The notes under the pieces: model-generated
Told to the model about the DNA's origin: nothing
Databases searched by the model: none
Seen by the model: the letters and a program-made list of their open reading frames with translations, nothing else
Shown: positions 48,898 through 58,266 of the stretch, piece after piece
Layout of the letters: every line of letters begins with the position of its first letter
Numbering within the stretch: position 1 is the first letter of the stretch
Source: Palsa-744 sp963734815
GTDB taxonomy: Bacteria > Actinomycetota > Thermoleophilia > Solirubrobacterales > Solirubrobacteraceae
Direction: 5' to 3'
NCBI GenBank assembly: GCA_963734815.1
Contig: CAVTIH010000001.1
Span: 1,240,001-1,304,000, forward strand
Length of the DNA: 64,000 nucleotides
Translations under genes and position numbers: made by a program

Positions 48898-49646
48898 CTG
48901 TTCGGGTTGACTATGAGCGGCATGGGCGCACGTATGCGGTGCATCGGCGTCCGGACCCGCGGATTGCGGCGCGGATTCACGCGGCGCTCGGCGATGCGCG
49001 CACGGTGCTCAACGTCGGCGCGGGGACGGGGTCCTACGAGCCGCGCGATCGATGGGTGCTTGCGGTCGAGCCAAGCGCGACCATGAGGGCCCAGCGCCCT
49101 GCCGGTGGCGCTCCGGCGCTTGCGGCTCGCGCGGAAGTGCTCCCCTTCGACGATGACGCGGTCGATGCGGCGATGGCGTGCGTGACGATCCATCACTGGG
49201 AGGCCCCGGAGGCTGGCCTGGCCGAGCTTCGTCGGGTGTCGCGCGGGCCAGTCGTGGTCTTCACGTTCGAGCTCGACGATTTGCCTGCCTGGCAGCGGGA
49301 GTTCCTCCGCGAGGGGGTCGTTAAGGAGCGGCCGCGGTTTCCCGCAATCGATGACGTCGCGGCGGCCCTGGGCGGGCGTGTGCGCGTGGAGCGGATCCCG
49401 ACACCCGGTGACTGTGTTGACGGGTTCTTCGAGGCATTCTGGCGGCGCCCCGAGGCGCTGCTCGACCCCGCCGTTCGCAGTGCCCAGTCGATGTGGGCGC
49501 TGCTCGAGCCGGGGGTGGAGCAGGGCATCGTCGACCGGCTCGCTGCCGCGCTGGATTCCGGCGCCTGGGACGCCGAGCACGGTCATCTGCGTGAGCAGGA
49601 GAACTTCGACGGCGCTCTACGTCTCGTGATCTCCGAAGGGCGCTGA
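48894..49646 (+). CDS. Class I SAM-dependent methyltransferase
   Basis: The 250-residue protein has the SAM-binding motif I VLNVGAGTGSYEP, motif II VLAVEPSATM, the acidic AEVLPFDDDAVDAAMACVTIHHW (motifs III/IV in pieces) and the RVSRGPVVVFTFE strand typical of ubiE-like methyltransferases. The acceptor is unknown. GTG 48894 overlaps the stop of the truncated HEPN frame, suggesting that the deletion placed this gene under that translation. It belongs to the chromosome right of the element. Confidence 0.85.
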   Translation: MTVRVDYERHGRTYAVHRRPDPRIAARIHAALGDARTVLNVGAGTGSYEPRDRWVLAVEPSATMRAQRPAGGAPALAARAEVLPFDDDAVDAAMACVTIHHWEAPEAGLAELRRVSRGPVVVFTFELDDLPAWQREFLREGVVKERPRFPAIDDVAAALGGRVRVERIPTPGDCVDGFFEAFWRRPEALLDPAVRSAQSMWALLEPGVEQGIVDRLAAALDSGAWDAEHGHLREQENFDGALRLVISEGR

Positions 49647-49788
49647 CGCGGCATGCACTGGATAGTCGAGCGCCAAGGCCAGCGCGACGTGTTGCGCTCG
49701 CGTCGGCACAATTGCTGCCAGCGCTGCAGTCGAACGGCGGGAGGCTACGTCCGGGGACGCAACGCCAGACCTGACCAGAGGAGACAAG

Positions 49789-50400
49789 ATGCGACCAGAC
49801 ATCACGGCCGGAAAGCTGTTCCCCGACTACGAACTCAGCGACCACACCGGGACCGTCCGCTCGATTTCCGAGATCCAGCGCACTCTGCCGATGGTGCTGC
49901 ACCTCGCCCGCGGTGGCTACGACCCGAAGGAGCACAGGTTCCTGCGCCACTTGGTCGACCACTATCCCGACTTCAAGCTCGCGTACACGCGTATCTGCGT
50001 AATCACAAAGGACAACCAGCTCGACATCAACGAGTTCCGCGACGCGGTCGGCGCGGAGTGGCCGTTCCTCAGCGACCCCGACCACACGGTTCAGCGCGAC
50101 CTCGACATCAAGGAGTACACCGACCCCCACGACCCCATGGTCCCGCACACGTTCGTGCTCGAGCCGGGTCTGCGCATCTTCAAGATCTACAACGGCTACT
50201 GGTACTGGGGTCGGCCCACGGTCGGTGAGCTCCACCAGGACCTGCGGGCAGTGCTCCAGAAGACCAGGGTCGACTTCGATCCTCACGCTCCGGGCTTGCT
50301 CGAGGCCTGGGAGCGTGGCGAGCGCGACCAGTTTCTCGTGGAAAGCATCGAGCCCGCGATCCGCAATACGGAGGGCACAAGCGTCGGCATCAAACGCTGA
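49789..50400 (+). CDS. Peroxiredoxin-like (AhpC/TSA-fold) protein without the peroxidatic cysteine
   Basis: The 203-residue protein begins as a redoxin (AGKLFPDYELSDHTGTVRSIS), but the family TxxC position reads LARGGYDPKEH, so the peroxidatic Cys is missing. The only Cys is in RICVITKDN. VPHTFVLEPGLRIFKIYNGYWYWG corresponds to the C-terminal strand. It is therefore probably not a peroxidase and may bind a ligand or redox partner. AGAGGAGA precedes ATG 49789. It stands alone between the methyltransferase and the VOC gene. Confidence 0.8.
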   Translation: MRPDITAGKLFPDYELSDHTGTVRSISEIQRTLPMVLHLARGGYDPKEHRFLRHLVDHYPDFKLAYTRICVITKDNQLDINEFRDAVGAEWPFLSDPDHTVQRDLDIKEYTDPHDPMVPHTFVLEPGLRIFKIYNGYWYWGRPTVGELHQDLRAVLQKTRVDFDPHAPGLLEAWERGERDQFLVESIEPAIRNTEGTSVGIKR

Positions 50401-50648
50401 CCCTGCAAGCGGCCAGCCCAAGGGTGTGCCGTCGGAGGAAGGAGGTCCTCCTCAAGGGAGGTCACCACGACCCGCGGGAGGATCAGAAGCTCGTGTGTGA
50501 GCCGATCCGATTGACTGAGGGCAGGCCATCGGATCTAACGTGGTGGCCTATTGCTGTACCGTGGAACGAGATGGTCCCCGATCATCGCAGGATCGGCTGC
50601 AGACCCGTCCGTAAGCGGGGTATGAGTCCCAACCAGTGGAGGTGGTAG

Positions 50649-51113
50649 ATGGCCGAACTCAAACCGCCGGCAGATGGAATTGTGCTGACCCACTTCATCG
50701 TCTCGGACGACGTCGAGCGCTCTCGGCGCTTCTACTCCGACGTGCTCGGTGGCACGGTGGTCCGCTCTGGAGAGCCAACCAACGTCGCGCTCGCCAACAG
50801 CTGGATCGTCATCAATCGGGGCGGGGGCCCGACCGACGACAAGCCCGCGGTCACCCTCCAGACGCCACGCGACCTCGACCGGGTCAGCAGTTTCCTCAAT
50901 ATCCGGGTCAAGGACATCGAGACCGTGTACGCCGAATGGAGCGCCCGTGGTGCTCAATTCCTGACGCCGCCAAAGCAGCACCAGTACGAGATCCGTTGCT
51001 ACATCCGCGATCCCGACGGTCATCTGATCGAGGTGGGGCAAACCACGGACTCAGAGGGGGACTGGACGCCCCCTGGCTGGCCGTCGAGTACGCCCGGCGG
51101 GGAACCCGAGTGA
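50649..51113 (+). CDS. VOC family (glyoxalase/bleomycin-resistance-fold) protein
   Basis: The 154-residue protein has the VOC pattern VLTHFIVSDDVERSRRFYSDVLGG, then FLNIRVKDIETVYAEWSARG and CYIRDPDGHLIEVGQ. The metal ligands of glyoxalases are partly present (His in LTHF, Glu in LIEV). The substrate is unknown. GGAGGTGGTAG precedes ATG 50649. It lies 40 bases before the reductase gene and may be co-transcribed with it. Confidence 0.85.
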   Translation: MAELKPPADGIVLTHFIVSDDVERSRRFYSDVLGGTVVRSGEPTNVALANSWIVINRGGGPTDDKPAVTLQTPRDLDRVSSFLNIRVKDIETVYAEWSARGAQFLTPPKQHQYEIRCYIRDPDGHLIEVGQTTDSEGDWTPPGWPSSTPGGEPE

Positions 51114-51153
51114 ATGCCGAGTTCACCAGCGTCACGCTGAGGAGGTTTCGGCC

Positions 51154-51789
51154 ATGACCACCGCGATCATCGGCACTGGACGGATCGGATCGGTCATCGC
51201 CCGCCAGCTCGTCTCAGGCGGCGAGACCCTGCGGCTTTCGAGCGCCGACAATGAGTCGGCACGAATGCTGGCTGCAGAGATCGGTCGAGCCGCGGTCGTC
51301 GCCGTCGAGGACCGCGACGCGCTGCAGGGCGCCGATGCCGTCGTCCTCGCGCTGCGGTTTTCCGTGCTGAAGGGCGTCATAGATGAAATTGCCGACCCGC
51401 TAACCGACAAGCTCGTGGTCGTTCCGAGCAACCCGTTCGGCATCGACGCACAAGGTAACGTCTCGCGTTTACTCCCGAAAGGCCAATCCTCTGGCGAGGT
51501 TGTCGCCGGGTGGTTGCCGGCGGGGGCGCGCTTGGCCATGGCGTTTGGAACTCTGTCGGGCGATCTCTTCGAGTCCTCCAGCAACCGGTCACCGGAGCCG
51601 GCGGTCCTCTTCTACGCGACCGACGACGACCGTGCTGGCGAGGAAGTCGAGCGGCTGATCCGAACGGCCGGCTTCGAGCCGGTGAAGATCGGCGGGATCG
51701 AACAGTCGGGTCGACTCGAGGTGGGCGGCGACCTTCACGATCTCGTAGTCAGCCCCGCAGAGGCGCGGTCATTGATCGGTGGGGACTGA
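51154..51789 (+). CDS. F420-dependent NADP reductase-like oxidoreductase
   Basis: The N-terminal Rossmann motif is MTTAIIGTGRIGSVIARQLVSGG, with a Ser/Ala-rich phosphate-binding turn (LSSADNESA), followed by ADAVVLALRFSVLKGVI, VPSNPFG and ARLAMAFGTLSGDLF, the layout of the NADPH:F420 reductase (Fno) family. The 211-residue length fits. It would shuttle hydride between NADP and coenzyme F420, or act on a related substrate. It starts 40 bases after the VOC gene. An actinobacterial host is consistent with F420 use. Confidence 0.8.
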   Translation: MTTAIIGTGRIGSVIARQLVSGGETLRLSSADNESARMLAAEIGRAAVVAVEDRDALQGADAVVLALRFSVLKGVIDEIADPLTDKLVVVPSNPFGIDAQGNVSRLLPKGQSSGEVVAGWLPAGARLAMAFGTLSGDLFESSSNRSPEPAVLFYATDDDRAGEEVERLIRTAGFEPVKIGGIEQSGRLEVGGDLHDLVVSPAEARSLIGGD

Positions 51790-52010
51790 TCGCTTCACCC
51801 AAGGCAAGCAGAACCGATGAACGGACATTCCCTCACGCGTGGGGCATAGCCAGGCCGAGTCGGAGCGTCGGTACGTACGCCCATCACAAACCAAGCAATC
51901 AGTACGCTGCTCGCGCATACTTACGGTAGCCTCCGTCTCGCGCGGGATGCCAGTGGTTGGCTCGCGGCCCGGCGCACCGCAATTGGTTACCCAACAAGAC
52001 CGGGGGAGAC

Positions 52011-52718
52011 ATGGGATTCACGCGCGCAACGGCGTCACCGATACAGCATGAGATGCGCACGATCGGGCTAGCGGTCGGCATTTTGCTGGCGCTTGCGGCC
52101 TGCGGTTGTGGCGCGTCGAGTTCATCGAAGACGAACTCGAGCGGGGGTGCTCCCGCGACGACGTCATCCTCCACGTCAACCCCAACCCAGACAGCAAGCA
52201 CGAGCGCCTCCACGAGCGCCACGTCTTCGGCCGGCGCAACGACTGCCGCCGGCACGAAGCTTACGCTTGGCACCCCAGCCGTCGTGGATTACGAGCCCGG
52301 TGGGTCGCCAAAGCCGACCTATCATCTCCAGCTGACCGTGCTCGGCATCAACAAGGGCTCCCAGACCGAACTCGACGGCGTGGAACTGGAAAAGTCCGAG
52401 CAGGGAAAGACTCCCTACTACGTCACGCTGCGAATCCAAAACATCGGCTCGGGTGACGCGGCCGCCGAAGAAAACCAGCCGGCAGCCAGCTTCCAGGCAA
52501 CCGATGACCGTGGACAGCAGGGTCAGGAACTGACCGTGCTCGGCACCTTCCGGCCATGTCCGAACGTCACTCAGCCGAAGCACTTCACGCACGGCGTCAC
52601 CTACCAGACATGCGTGATCTACATGGTCGGAGGCGACGGCTCGATTGTTCAGGAGGAGTGGACCGGGAACGGCGAGGATCCCTACACGGAAAACCCGATC
52701 GTGTGGAAGGCGGGCTGA
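52011..52718 (+). CDS. Lipoprotein with Ser/Thr-rich linker, DUF4352-like
   Basis: ATG 52011 has GGGGGAG just upstream. The 235-residue product has a lipobox LALAAC with the acylated Cys at residue 31, a Ser/Thr/Ala linker of about 45 residues and a beta-rich C-terminal domain (HLQLTVLGINKGS, YYVTLRIQNIGSGDAA, QGQELTVLGTF). The domain resembles the extracellular immunoglobulin-like DUF4352 group. It has two Cys residues that may pair (RPCPNV, YQTCVIY). The role is unknown. Confidence 0.8.
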   Translation: MGFTRATASPIQHEMRTIGLAVGILLALAACGCGASSSSKTNSSGGAPATTSSSTSTPTQTASTSASTSATSSAGATTAAGTKLTLGTPAVVDYEPGGSPKPTYHLQLTVLGINKGSQTELDGVELEKSEQGKTPYYVTLRIQNIGSGDAAAEENQPAASFQATDDRGQQGQELTVLGTFRPCPNVTQPKHFTHGVTYQTCVIYMVGGDGSIVQEEWTGNGEDPYTENPIVWKAG

Positions 52719-52839
52719 GCGAGCGGCTGAGCTGATTGCTTGAAGGGTATGCGGTCCACCCGGTCCGAGCCCATGTCCCGGAGTGGTCGGAAACCCTCCG
52801 ACCCCCATGCAGGCGGGCCGGAGGGATCCAATATCTGCT

Positions 52840-54132
52840 CTACGAGCCGAACGCCTGGCCGTGCCCAGAGCCTCCCGCGGCCCACGGCTGCCATGGCGAC
52901 CTCCGGCTGCCAGGGGCGTTCCATCGCAGCAGGTAGGCCCGGTAGGTGTTGACTCCGGCGGGGAACTCGGCGTTGAAGATCAGGTTGCCCTGCCGGTCGA
53001 ACTCCGAGAAGTACGGCAGCGCTCCCCAGCCCACGAACAGATCTCCGTCAGCGGTGTTCTGGGCGTTGCCTTGCGATGCCGCCGACAGCCCCTCGGGCTG
53101 ATTGTCGGAGGACAGCAGCGTCGCGACGTGCGTCCACGGATTCAGCCTCACCGTGACGGCACGGCTGTATGGGAGCAGTGGTGTGCCGGAGGAGTCGTTG
53201 TCGAAGAACGTGTACTCCCCGTTGCCCAACGGCTCGGGATCGTGCTGCCAGGCGAAGATCTCACCCGCGCTGTCGAGCACCTGCCCGGGGGCGGCCTGGA
53301 GGGTGAAGCTTGAGTCCTTGCCGCCCAGCTGCCAGACGATGTTCCCCGTACGGGGGTCCACCTCGTAGGTCGTCCACGTGTCGCGGGCGTCGATCAGCAG
53401 GTCGCCGTTGGTGTCGACCTTCACCGCGTTGATGTGAAACCAATCCCACGGTGTGCTCGGCGATGCCGGCAGCGGCTGCTCGCTCTGGCTGTAGGGCACG
53501 TGGTCAGCGCTGTTCCACTGGAAGAGCACCTGGCCGGTGGCGATGTCGATCTCCTGCACGACGCCGTTGATCACGGTCTGGTTGGCGGGGCCGCCGATCG
53601 AGGTGAGGTTGGCGGTGGCGGTGGTGTAGGAGAGGATCAGCGCCGTGTTCCACGGTGTGATTAGGAACTCGTGCCCGTCCGCGCCGAGCCCGTTGCCGGC
53701 GTTGACCGTGGCGATCTGTTGGTAGCGGTCGTTGTAGATGTAGTCGGTGCCGCTTGAGAGACCGCCCAGCCCGGTGCCCTGCCACCAGGTGAGGACGGGC
53801 TGCCCGTCGTAGGTCTGGGTGCGGAAGTCGGCCGCCTCCTCGCCCGCAGGGACCGCTTTGAACCAGACGACGTTGCCCTGCGGGTTGAGGATCTCGGGGC
53901 CGTTGGCATACGTGCTGGTATCGCCGAACGGCGAGATGAAGATGTCGCCGCGGCCGATGTTGGGCTGTGAGGTGAGGATCGTGACCGGGGGCGGCGCCGT
54001 GGGCGTTGCCGCCTCGGCCACGCCGCTCGGAGCGGTGGCGACGGCGCCGAGGACGGCGGCGGCGGCGAGGGTCAACTGACGCCATCGCCGCCAGCCGCTT
54101 CGGGATGCGATGGAAGTGGTGATTCGGGGCAT
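52840..54132 (-). CDS. Exported arylsulfotransferase (ASST) family protein
   Basis: The 430-residue protein has a Tat-like basic start and hydrophobic core (RRWRQLTLAAAAVLGAVATAPSGVAEA). The mature part matches the ASST/beta-propeller family: PGEIFISPFG-like start, HEFLITPWNTALI with the catalytic-like His, WNSADHVPYSQSE, WDWFHINAVKVDTNGDLLI and FAWQHDPEP. Such enzymes transfer sulphate between phenolic donors and acceptors outside the cytoplasm. The gene has a recognisable promoter upstream (54,223-54,251). It is convergent with the lipoprotein gene. Confidence 0.87.
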   Translation of the reverse strand: MPRITTSIASRSGWRRWRQLTLAAAAVLGAVATAPSGVAEAATPTAPPPVTILTSQPNIGRGDIFISPFGDTSTYANGPEILNPQGNVVWFKAVPAGEEAADFRTQTYDGQPVLTWWQGTGLGGLSSGTDYIYNDRYQQIATVNAGNGLGADGHEFLITPWNTALILSYTTATANLTSIGGPANQTVINGVVQEIDIATGQVLFQWNSADHVPYSQSEQPLPASPSTPWDWFHINAVKVDTNGDLLIDARDTWTTYEVDPRTGNIVWQLGGKDSSFTLQAAPGQVLDSAGEIFAWQHDPEPLGNGEYTFFDNDSSGTPLLPYSRAVTVRLNPWTHVATLLSSDNQPEGLSAASQGNAQNTADGDLFVGWGALPYFSEFDRQGNLIFNAEFPAGVNTYRAYLLRWNAPGSRRSPWQPWAAGGSGHGQAFGS

Positions 54133-54222
54133 GGGACTTCCTCCTTGCGATAGGTGGGTTTGATCAATCGGTGGGGCTAGGGGATGAGGGGTCGTGGGCC
54201 GTCCGGGCGGCTCACGGCGAGC

Positions 54223-54276
54223 ACCTTAGGACATAAATCTCATAAAGTCAACAGAAAAAGTGATCTTTTTGTAAAG
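54223..54276 (-). promoter_or_regulatory. Promoter of the arylsulfotransferase gene with shared upstream motif
   Basis: On the minus strand TTGACT (54251-54246) and TAAGGT (54228-54223) are spaced by exactly 17 bases, a good sigma-70-type layout 91 bases before the start codon. Upstream at 54276-54264 lies CTTTACAAAAAGA, identical to 7310-7322 in front of the sedolisin fusion. The A/T-rich block continues through TCACTTTTTCTG. Confidence 0.6.
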
Positions 54277-54415
54277 CCTGATGGACACAGGCGATCGAGA
54301 CGTCGGTGCTCTGTTGGCGGGCCGTCCGGGACCCCCCGTGAGGGAGGCCACCATCCGGGATAGCCCTTCGAGGGAAGCGGGTTGGAAGTGGCGGCGCTGG
54401 CGGTCCGCGGGTGAG

Positions 54416-56260
54416 TTACGCCGCGGCCTGCAATGCCCAGTCGCGGTAGAGCTCGAAGTAGCGGCCCTCTGCGACGATCAGCTCGTCATGGGTTCCCTGC
54501 TCGACGATCTGGCCTCCTTCGAGCACCACGATGCGGCCAGCCTGGCGGATTGTCGACAAACGGTGGGCGATCACGATTGCCGTGCGACCGGCAAGCAGGC
54601 GGCGCAGGCCGGCCTCGATCCGGCCCTCGGTGTGCAGGTCCACGTTGGAGGTCGCCTCGTCCAGGATCAGGATGCGCGGGTCGGCGATCAGGGCGCGGGC
54701 AAAGGCGATCAGCTGGCGCTGGCCCGAGGACAGCTGCGCGCCGCGCTCGCCGACCTCGGTGTCGTAGCCGTGGGGCAGCTCGGCGATGAAGTCCTCCGCG
54801 CCGACCGCCGCCGCGGCCTCGCGAACGTGGTTCTCGTCGGCGTCGGGGCGGCCGAAGGCGATGTTCTCTGCGATCGTGCCGGAAAACAAGAACGCCTCCT
54901 GCGGCACGATCCCCATCTGCGAGCGCAGCGAGTCGCTGGAGACCTCGCGCAGGTCGTGCCCGTCGATCAGGATCCGACCGCTGCTGGGGTCGTAGAAGCG
55001 CGCGAGGAGCTTGGCGATCGTCGACTTGCCCGCTCCGGTGGCGCCTACGAGCGCAACCGTCTGGCCGGGGGGAATCGTCAGCTCGATGTGCTCCAGGACC
55101 ATCGCGTCGTCCGTGTATGCGAAGAAGACGTCCTCGAAGCGGATTTCGCCGCGGATGCGCTCCAGCGCGAGTGCTCCCTCGCGATCTGTCAGGTTCGGCG
55201 TTATGTCCAGCAACTGGAAGATCTTCTCGAGCGCGGCCATACCCGACTGGTAGGTGGTGTAGAGCTGGGAGAGCTGCTGGATCGGTTCGAACAGGAACGA
55301 CAGGGTCCCGACGAACGCCACGACGGTGCCCGCTGTGATGTGGCCCTCCAGGGCCTGGTAGCCGCCGTACAGGACGATCAGCGCGAGCGCCACGCCGGAG
55401 AGCATTTCCACGGTCGGGAAGTAGGCGGCGTTGAGTCGTACTGTGACCATGTTCGCGTCGCAGTTGTCCGTGTTCAGCTCCGCGAACCGCGCCTCGTGGT
55501 GGGGCTCCTGGCCGAAGCTGCGCACCACGCGGATCCCCGACAGGGTCTCCTGCAGGTAGGCGGTGATCGCGCCGATCGTCTCCCGCGTGCGCCGGAAGGC
55601 GCCGGCCGAGACGAGCCGAAACCAGATCGAGCCGGCGGCCACGAACGGTACGACACAGAACGTCAGCAGCGCCAGCTTCACATCGAGGAACAGCAGCACC
55701 GCGACCGCCCCGACGAGTGTGAGGCCGGCCTGGAACAGCGTCACGACGGAGTCGGTCACGAGGCTTTCCAGCGCCTCGACGTCGTTGGTCATGCGCGAGA
55801 TCAGCACCCCCGCGGGGCGGCTCTCGTAGAAACCGATCGGCTGGTGCTGCAGGTGGGTGAAGATGCGGATGCGCAGGTCCGCGAGCGCGCGCTGGCCGAC
55901 CCAGCCGACGAGGTAGGTCTGCGCGTAGGTCATCGCCCATACCAGCAGCGCTGAAAGCAAAAACGCGACCACCACCAGCACGAGCGTGCCGGTGTCGTGG
56001 CGGTCGATACCTTCGTCGATCGCGACCTTCGCCAGCAGCGGGGGCGCCAGCGAGGCTGCCGTGCCGAGCACGAGCGCGGTCAGCATCGCGCTCACGCGCA
56101 GGCGATAGGGGCCCAGCAACCGCAACAGGCCGCGCAGATTGCGCCCCCGTGTGCCCTTCGCGGCGCGCTCACCGTCCCACTGCGCCCCGCCGCGCGCAGA
56201 CCCTGGACCGAGCCCGCGCCCGCCGCCGCCACCCATTCCCCGCCCGCCGTGCGCGCTCAT
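54416..56260 (-). CDS. ABC exporter half-transporter, catalytic subunit of a heterodimer
   Basis: The 614-residue protein has six hydrophobic helices followed by an ATPase. Walker A is ALVGATGAGKSTIAKLLARFYD and Walker B ILILDEATSNVD, with the catalytic Glu intact. Its signature is LSSGQRQLIAFARAL, a non-canonical LSSGQ. It overlaps the partner gene by four bases (56257-56260). In TM287/288-type heterodimers this combination pairs with a partner carrying a degenerate ATP site. It likely exports a hydrophobic drug or lipid. A Gly-rich N-terminal segment (GGRGMGGGGGRG) is unusual. Confidence 0.9.
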   Translation of the reverse strand: MSAHGGRGMGGGGGRGLGPGSARGGAQWDGERAAKGTRGRNLRGLLRLLGPYRLRVSAMLTALVLGTAASLAPPLLAKVAIDEGIDRHDTGTLVLVVVAFLLSALLVWAMTYAQTYLVGWVGQRALADLRIRIFTHLQHQPIGFYESRPAGVLISRMTNDVEALESLVTDSVVTLFQAGLTLVGAVAVLLFLDVKLALLTFCVVPFVAAGSIWFRLVSAGAFRRTRETIGAITAYLQETLSGIRVVRSFGQEPHHEARFAELNTDNCDANMVTVRLNAAYFPTVEMLSGVALALIVLYGGYQALEGHITAGTVVAFVGTLSFLFEPIQQLSQLYTTYQSGMAALEKIFQLLDITPNLTDREGALALERIRGEIRFEDVFFAYTDDAMVLEHIELTIPPGQTVALVGATGAGKSTIAKLLARFYDPSSGRILIDGHDLREVSSDSLRSQMGIVPQEAFLFSGTIAENIAFGRPDADENHVREAAAAVGAEDFIAELPHGYDTEVGERGAQLSSGQRQLIAFARALIADPRILILDEATSNVDLHTEGRIEAGLRRLLAGRTAIVIAHRLSTIRQAGRIVVLEGGQIVEQGTHDELIVAEGRYFELYRDWALQAAA

Positions 56261-58221
56261 ATCCCGCTTACCTCGCGTTCGCGCGGCAACTCCCGCGTCA
56301 GGAAGACCTGATCGGGGAGACCCTTTTCGACGATCTCGCGATACAGCTCCGAAGCCTCCAGCAGTTCCTCGTGGTTGCCGTGCGCGGTGACCCGGCCGTG
56401 GTCGAGCACGACGATCTCATCCGCCAGCGCGATCGTCGAGAGGCGATGGGCGACGATGAACGTGGTCCGCCCCTCCATCGCCTCGTCGAGCGCGAGCTTG
56501 ATCTGACGCTCGGTCGAGGCGTCGACCGAGGAGGTCGCGTCGTCGAGAATCAAGACGCGTGGGTCGGCGAGCAGCGCCCGCGCGATCGCCATGCGCTGGC
56601 GCTGGCCACCAGAGAGGGTCAAGCCGCGCTCGCCGACGCGGGTGTCGTAGCCGTCGGGCAGGCGCTCGATGAACTCGTGAGCCTGCGCGCGGCGGGCGGC
56701 CTGTTCGATCGCCTCGCGCGGGACCGGAGGCCCGCCCACCCGCGCGTAGGCGATGTTCTCGGCGACTGTCTCCGAGAACAGGAACGGATCGTCGCTGACG
56801 ATCGCGACGGCCTGGCGCAGTGAGCGCAGGTCCACCTCGCGCACGTCGGCGCCGTCGAGCAGCACGCGCCCGGCGCTCACGTCGTACAACCGTGAGATCA
56901 ACGAGACGAGGCTGGTCTTGCCGGAGCCGGTGGCGCCGACGAGCGCAATCGTCCGCCCGGCCGGCACGTCCAGGTCGATGTCGCTCAGTACGGCCCGCGC
57001 GGTGTGAGCCGGGGAGTCTCCGTTCGCAGCCGCGGCTCCATTCGGGGCCGCCGTGGCGCTCGGTGGGATCTGCGCGCCGTTCGCCGAAACGAGCCCGTCA
57101 GTTGCCGTCTCCGTCGCGCCCATCGCCGAGTATGCCGCGCCGAACTCGTCGGATTCGTCATAGCGCAGGGTGACGCCCTGCAGTTGCACATGCCCGTTGC
57201 CCGCCGGCAGCGGTGGCGCGCCGGGCGGTGAGGTCAGCCGCGGGGGCCGGTCGAGGACCTGGAACAGACGCGCGCCCGAGGCGGTCGCGCGCTGGGCGAG
57301 GTTGAGGATCACGCCGAGCGTGCGCATCGGGGCGATCAGCATGTTCAGATATAGGTAGAAGGCGGTGAACTGGCCAAGCGTCAGGTGCGCGTGGATCACG
57401 CCGTTGCCCCCGATCAACAGCACCGCGGCGAGGCCGAGCTGGGGCAGGAAACCGATCATCGGGTTGAACTTCGCTTCCAGTCGGGTCGCGACCATCGCCT
57501 GGCTGAACACGCGCCCAACGCTGCCCTGGAAGCGCTGCAACTGGCGCGGCTCGCGCGCGAAGGCCTTGACGACGCGCACCCCGGAGATGTTCTCCTCGGC
57601 GTCCGCGGTCAGCTCGGCGATGCGCTGCTGGGTCTGCTGGATCGCCGGGCGCGCGCGGCGGCCGTAGCGGTAGGAGATCAGTACCACGAATGGCACCGGC
57701 GCGAGCGAGATCAGGCCGAGGCGCGGTTCGGTGATGATCATCACGGTCCCCGCGAGCACGATCGTGAGGATCGACTGCAGAATGAACACGAGCCCGTAGC
57801 CGAGGAAAAACCGCACCGCCTGCAGGTCAACGGTCGCCCGTGACATCAGCTGGCCCGTCTGCTGGCGGTCGAAGAAGCCGAGCTCGAGCTGCTGCAGATG
57901 GCCATAGAGCAGCTTGCGCAGGTCGTATTCGACGCCGAGCGAGAGTCGCCCGGCGACCATCCGTCGCCAGTACATGAACCCCCACCGCATCAGCACGATC
58001 AGCGTGATCGTGCCTGCGATCAACGTCAGTTCGTGGCGTGCGCTCGCTTGCGCCGCGCCGTGGTGATGCTGGGGAGCCGTGCTGATGATCTGCACCGCTC
58101 GGCCAGTCAGGGCGGGCAGCGCGACGGTGATCACCATCGCAAGGCTCGCCAGGCCCCAGGAGATGATCATGCCGCGCTTGTAGGTGCGCAGGAAGCCTAG
58201 GAGTCGGTAGAAGGTCGCCAT
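56257..58221 (-). CDS. ABC exporter half-transporter, degenerate-site subunit of a heterodimer
   Basis: The 654-residue protein has six helices, Walker A ALVGATGSGKTSLVSLISRLYD and a canonical signature LSGGQRQRMAIARAL. Its Walker B reads VLILDDATSSVD, with Asp in place of the catalytic Glu. Together with the LSSGQ of the partner this creates one weak ATP site, the known asymmetry of heterodimeric exporters. About 60 low-complexity residues (TDGLVSANGAQIPPSATAA onward) are inserted in front of the nucleotide-binding domain. It is the first gene of the pair; an A/T-rich regulatory site sits at its start. Confidence 0.9.
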   Translation of the reverse strand: MATFYRLLGFLRTYKRGMIISWGLASLAMVITVALPALTGRAVQIISTAPQHHHGAAQASARHELTLIAGTITLIVLMRWGFMYWRRMVAGRLSLGVEYDLRKLLYGHLQQLELGFFDRQQTGQLMSRATVDLQAVRFFLGYGLVFILQSILTIVLAGTVMIITEPRLGLISLAPVPFVVLISYRYGRRARPAIQQTQQRIAELTADAEENISGVRVVKAFAREPRQLQRFQGSVGRVFSQAMVATRLEAKFNPMIGFLPQLGLAAVLLIGGNGVIHAHLTLGQFTAFYLYLNMLIAPMRTLGVILNLAQRATASGARLFQVLDRPPRLTSPPGAPPLPAGNGHVQLQGVTLRYDESDEFGAAYSAMGATETATDGLVSANGAQIPPSATAAPNGAAAANGDSPAHTARAVLSDIDLDVPAGRTIALVGATGSGKTSLVSLISRLYDVSAGRVLLDGADVREVDLRSLRQAVAIVSDDPFLFSETVAENIAYARVGGPPVPREAIEQAARRAQAHEFIERLPDGYDTRVGERGLTLSGGQRQRMAIARALLADPRVLILDDATSSVDASTERQIKLALDEAMEGRTTFIVAHRLSTIALADEIVVLDHGRVTAHGNHEELLEASELYREIVEKGLPDQVFLTRELPREREVSGI

Positions 58222-58246
58222 AGTTGCTTAGTCAACAATTATTGCA
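58222..58246 (-). promoter_or_regulatory. A/T-rich site at the ABC exporter start, possible MarR-type operator
   Basis: Reading leftward, GCAATAATTGTTGACTAAGC (within 58244-58225) ends just before the start codon. It is an A/T island in a GC-rich region, contains a TTG...CAA imperfect palindrome (TTGTTGACTAAGCAA) and a -10-like AATAAT. No ribosome site lies between it and ATG, so the message may have a very short leader. The regulator gene is not adjacent. Confidence 0.4.
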
Positions 58247-58266
58247 GGGTCTACTACTCTGCGCTC

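Noticed and set aside
54281..55954. A 557-codon plus frame opposite the ABC exporter
   Set aside because: It is Arg/Asp/Gly/His-rich, overlaps a well-supported transporter and shows no domain.
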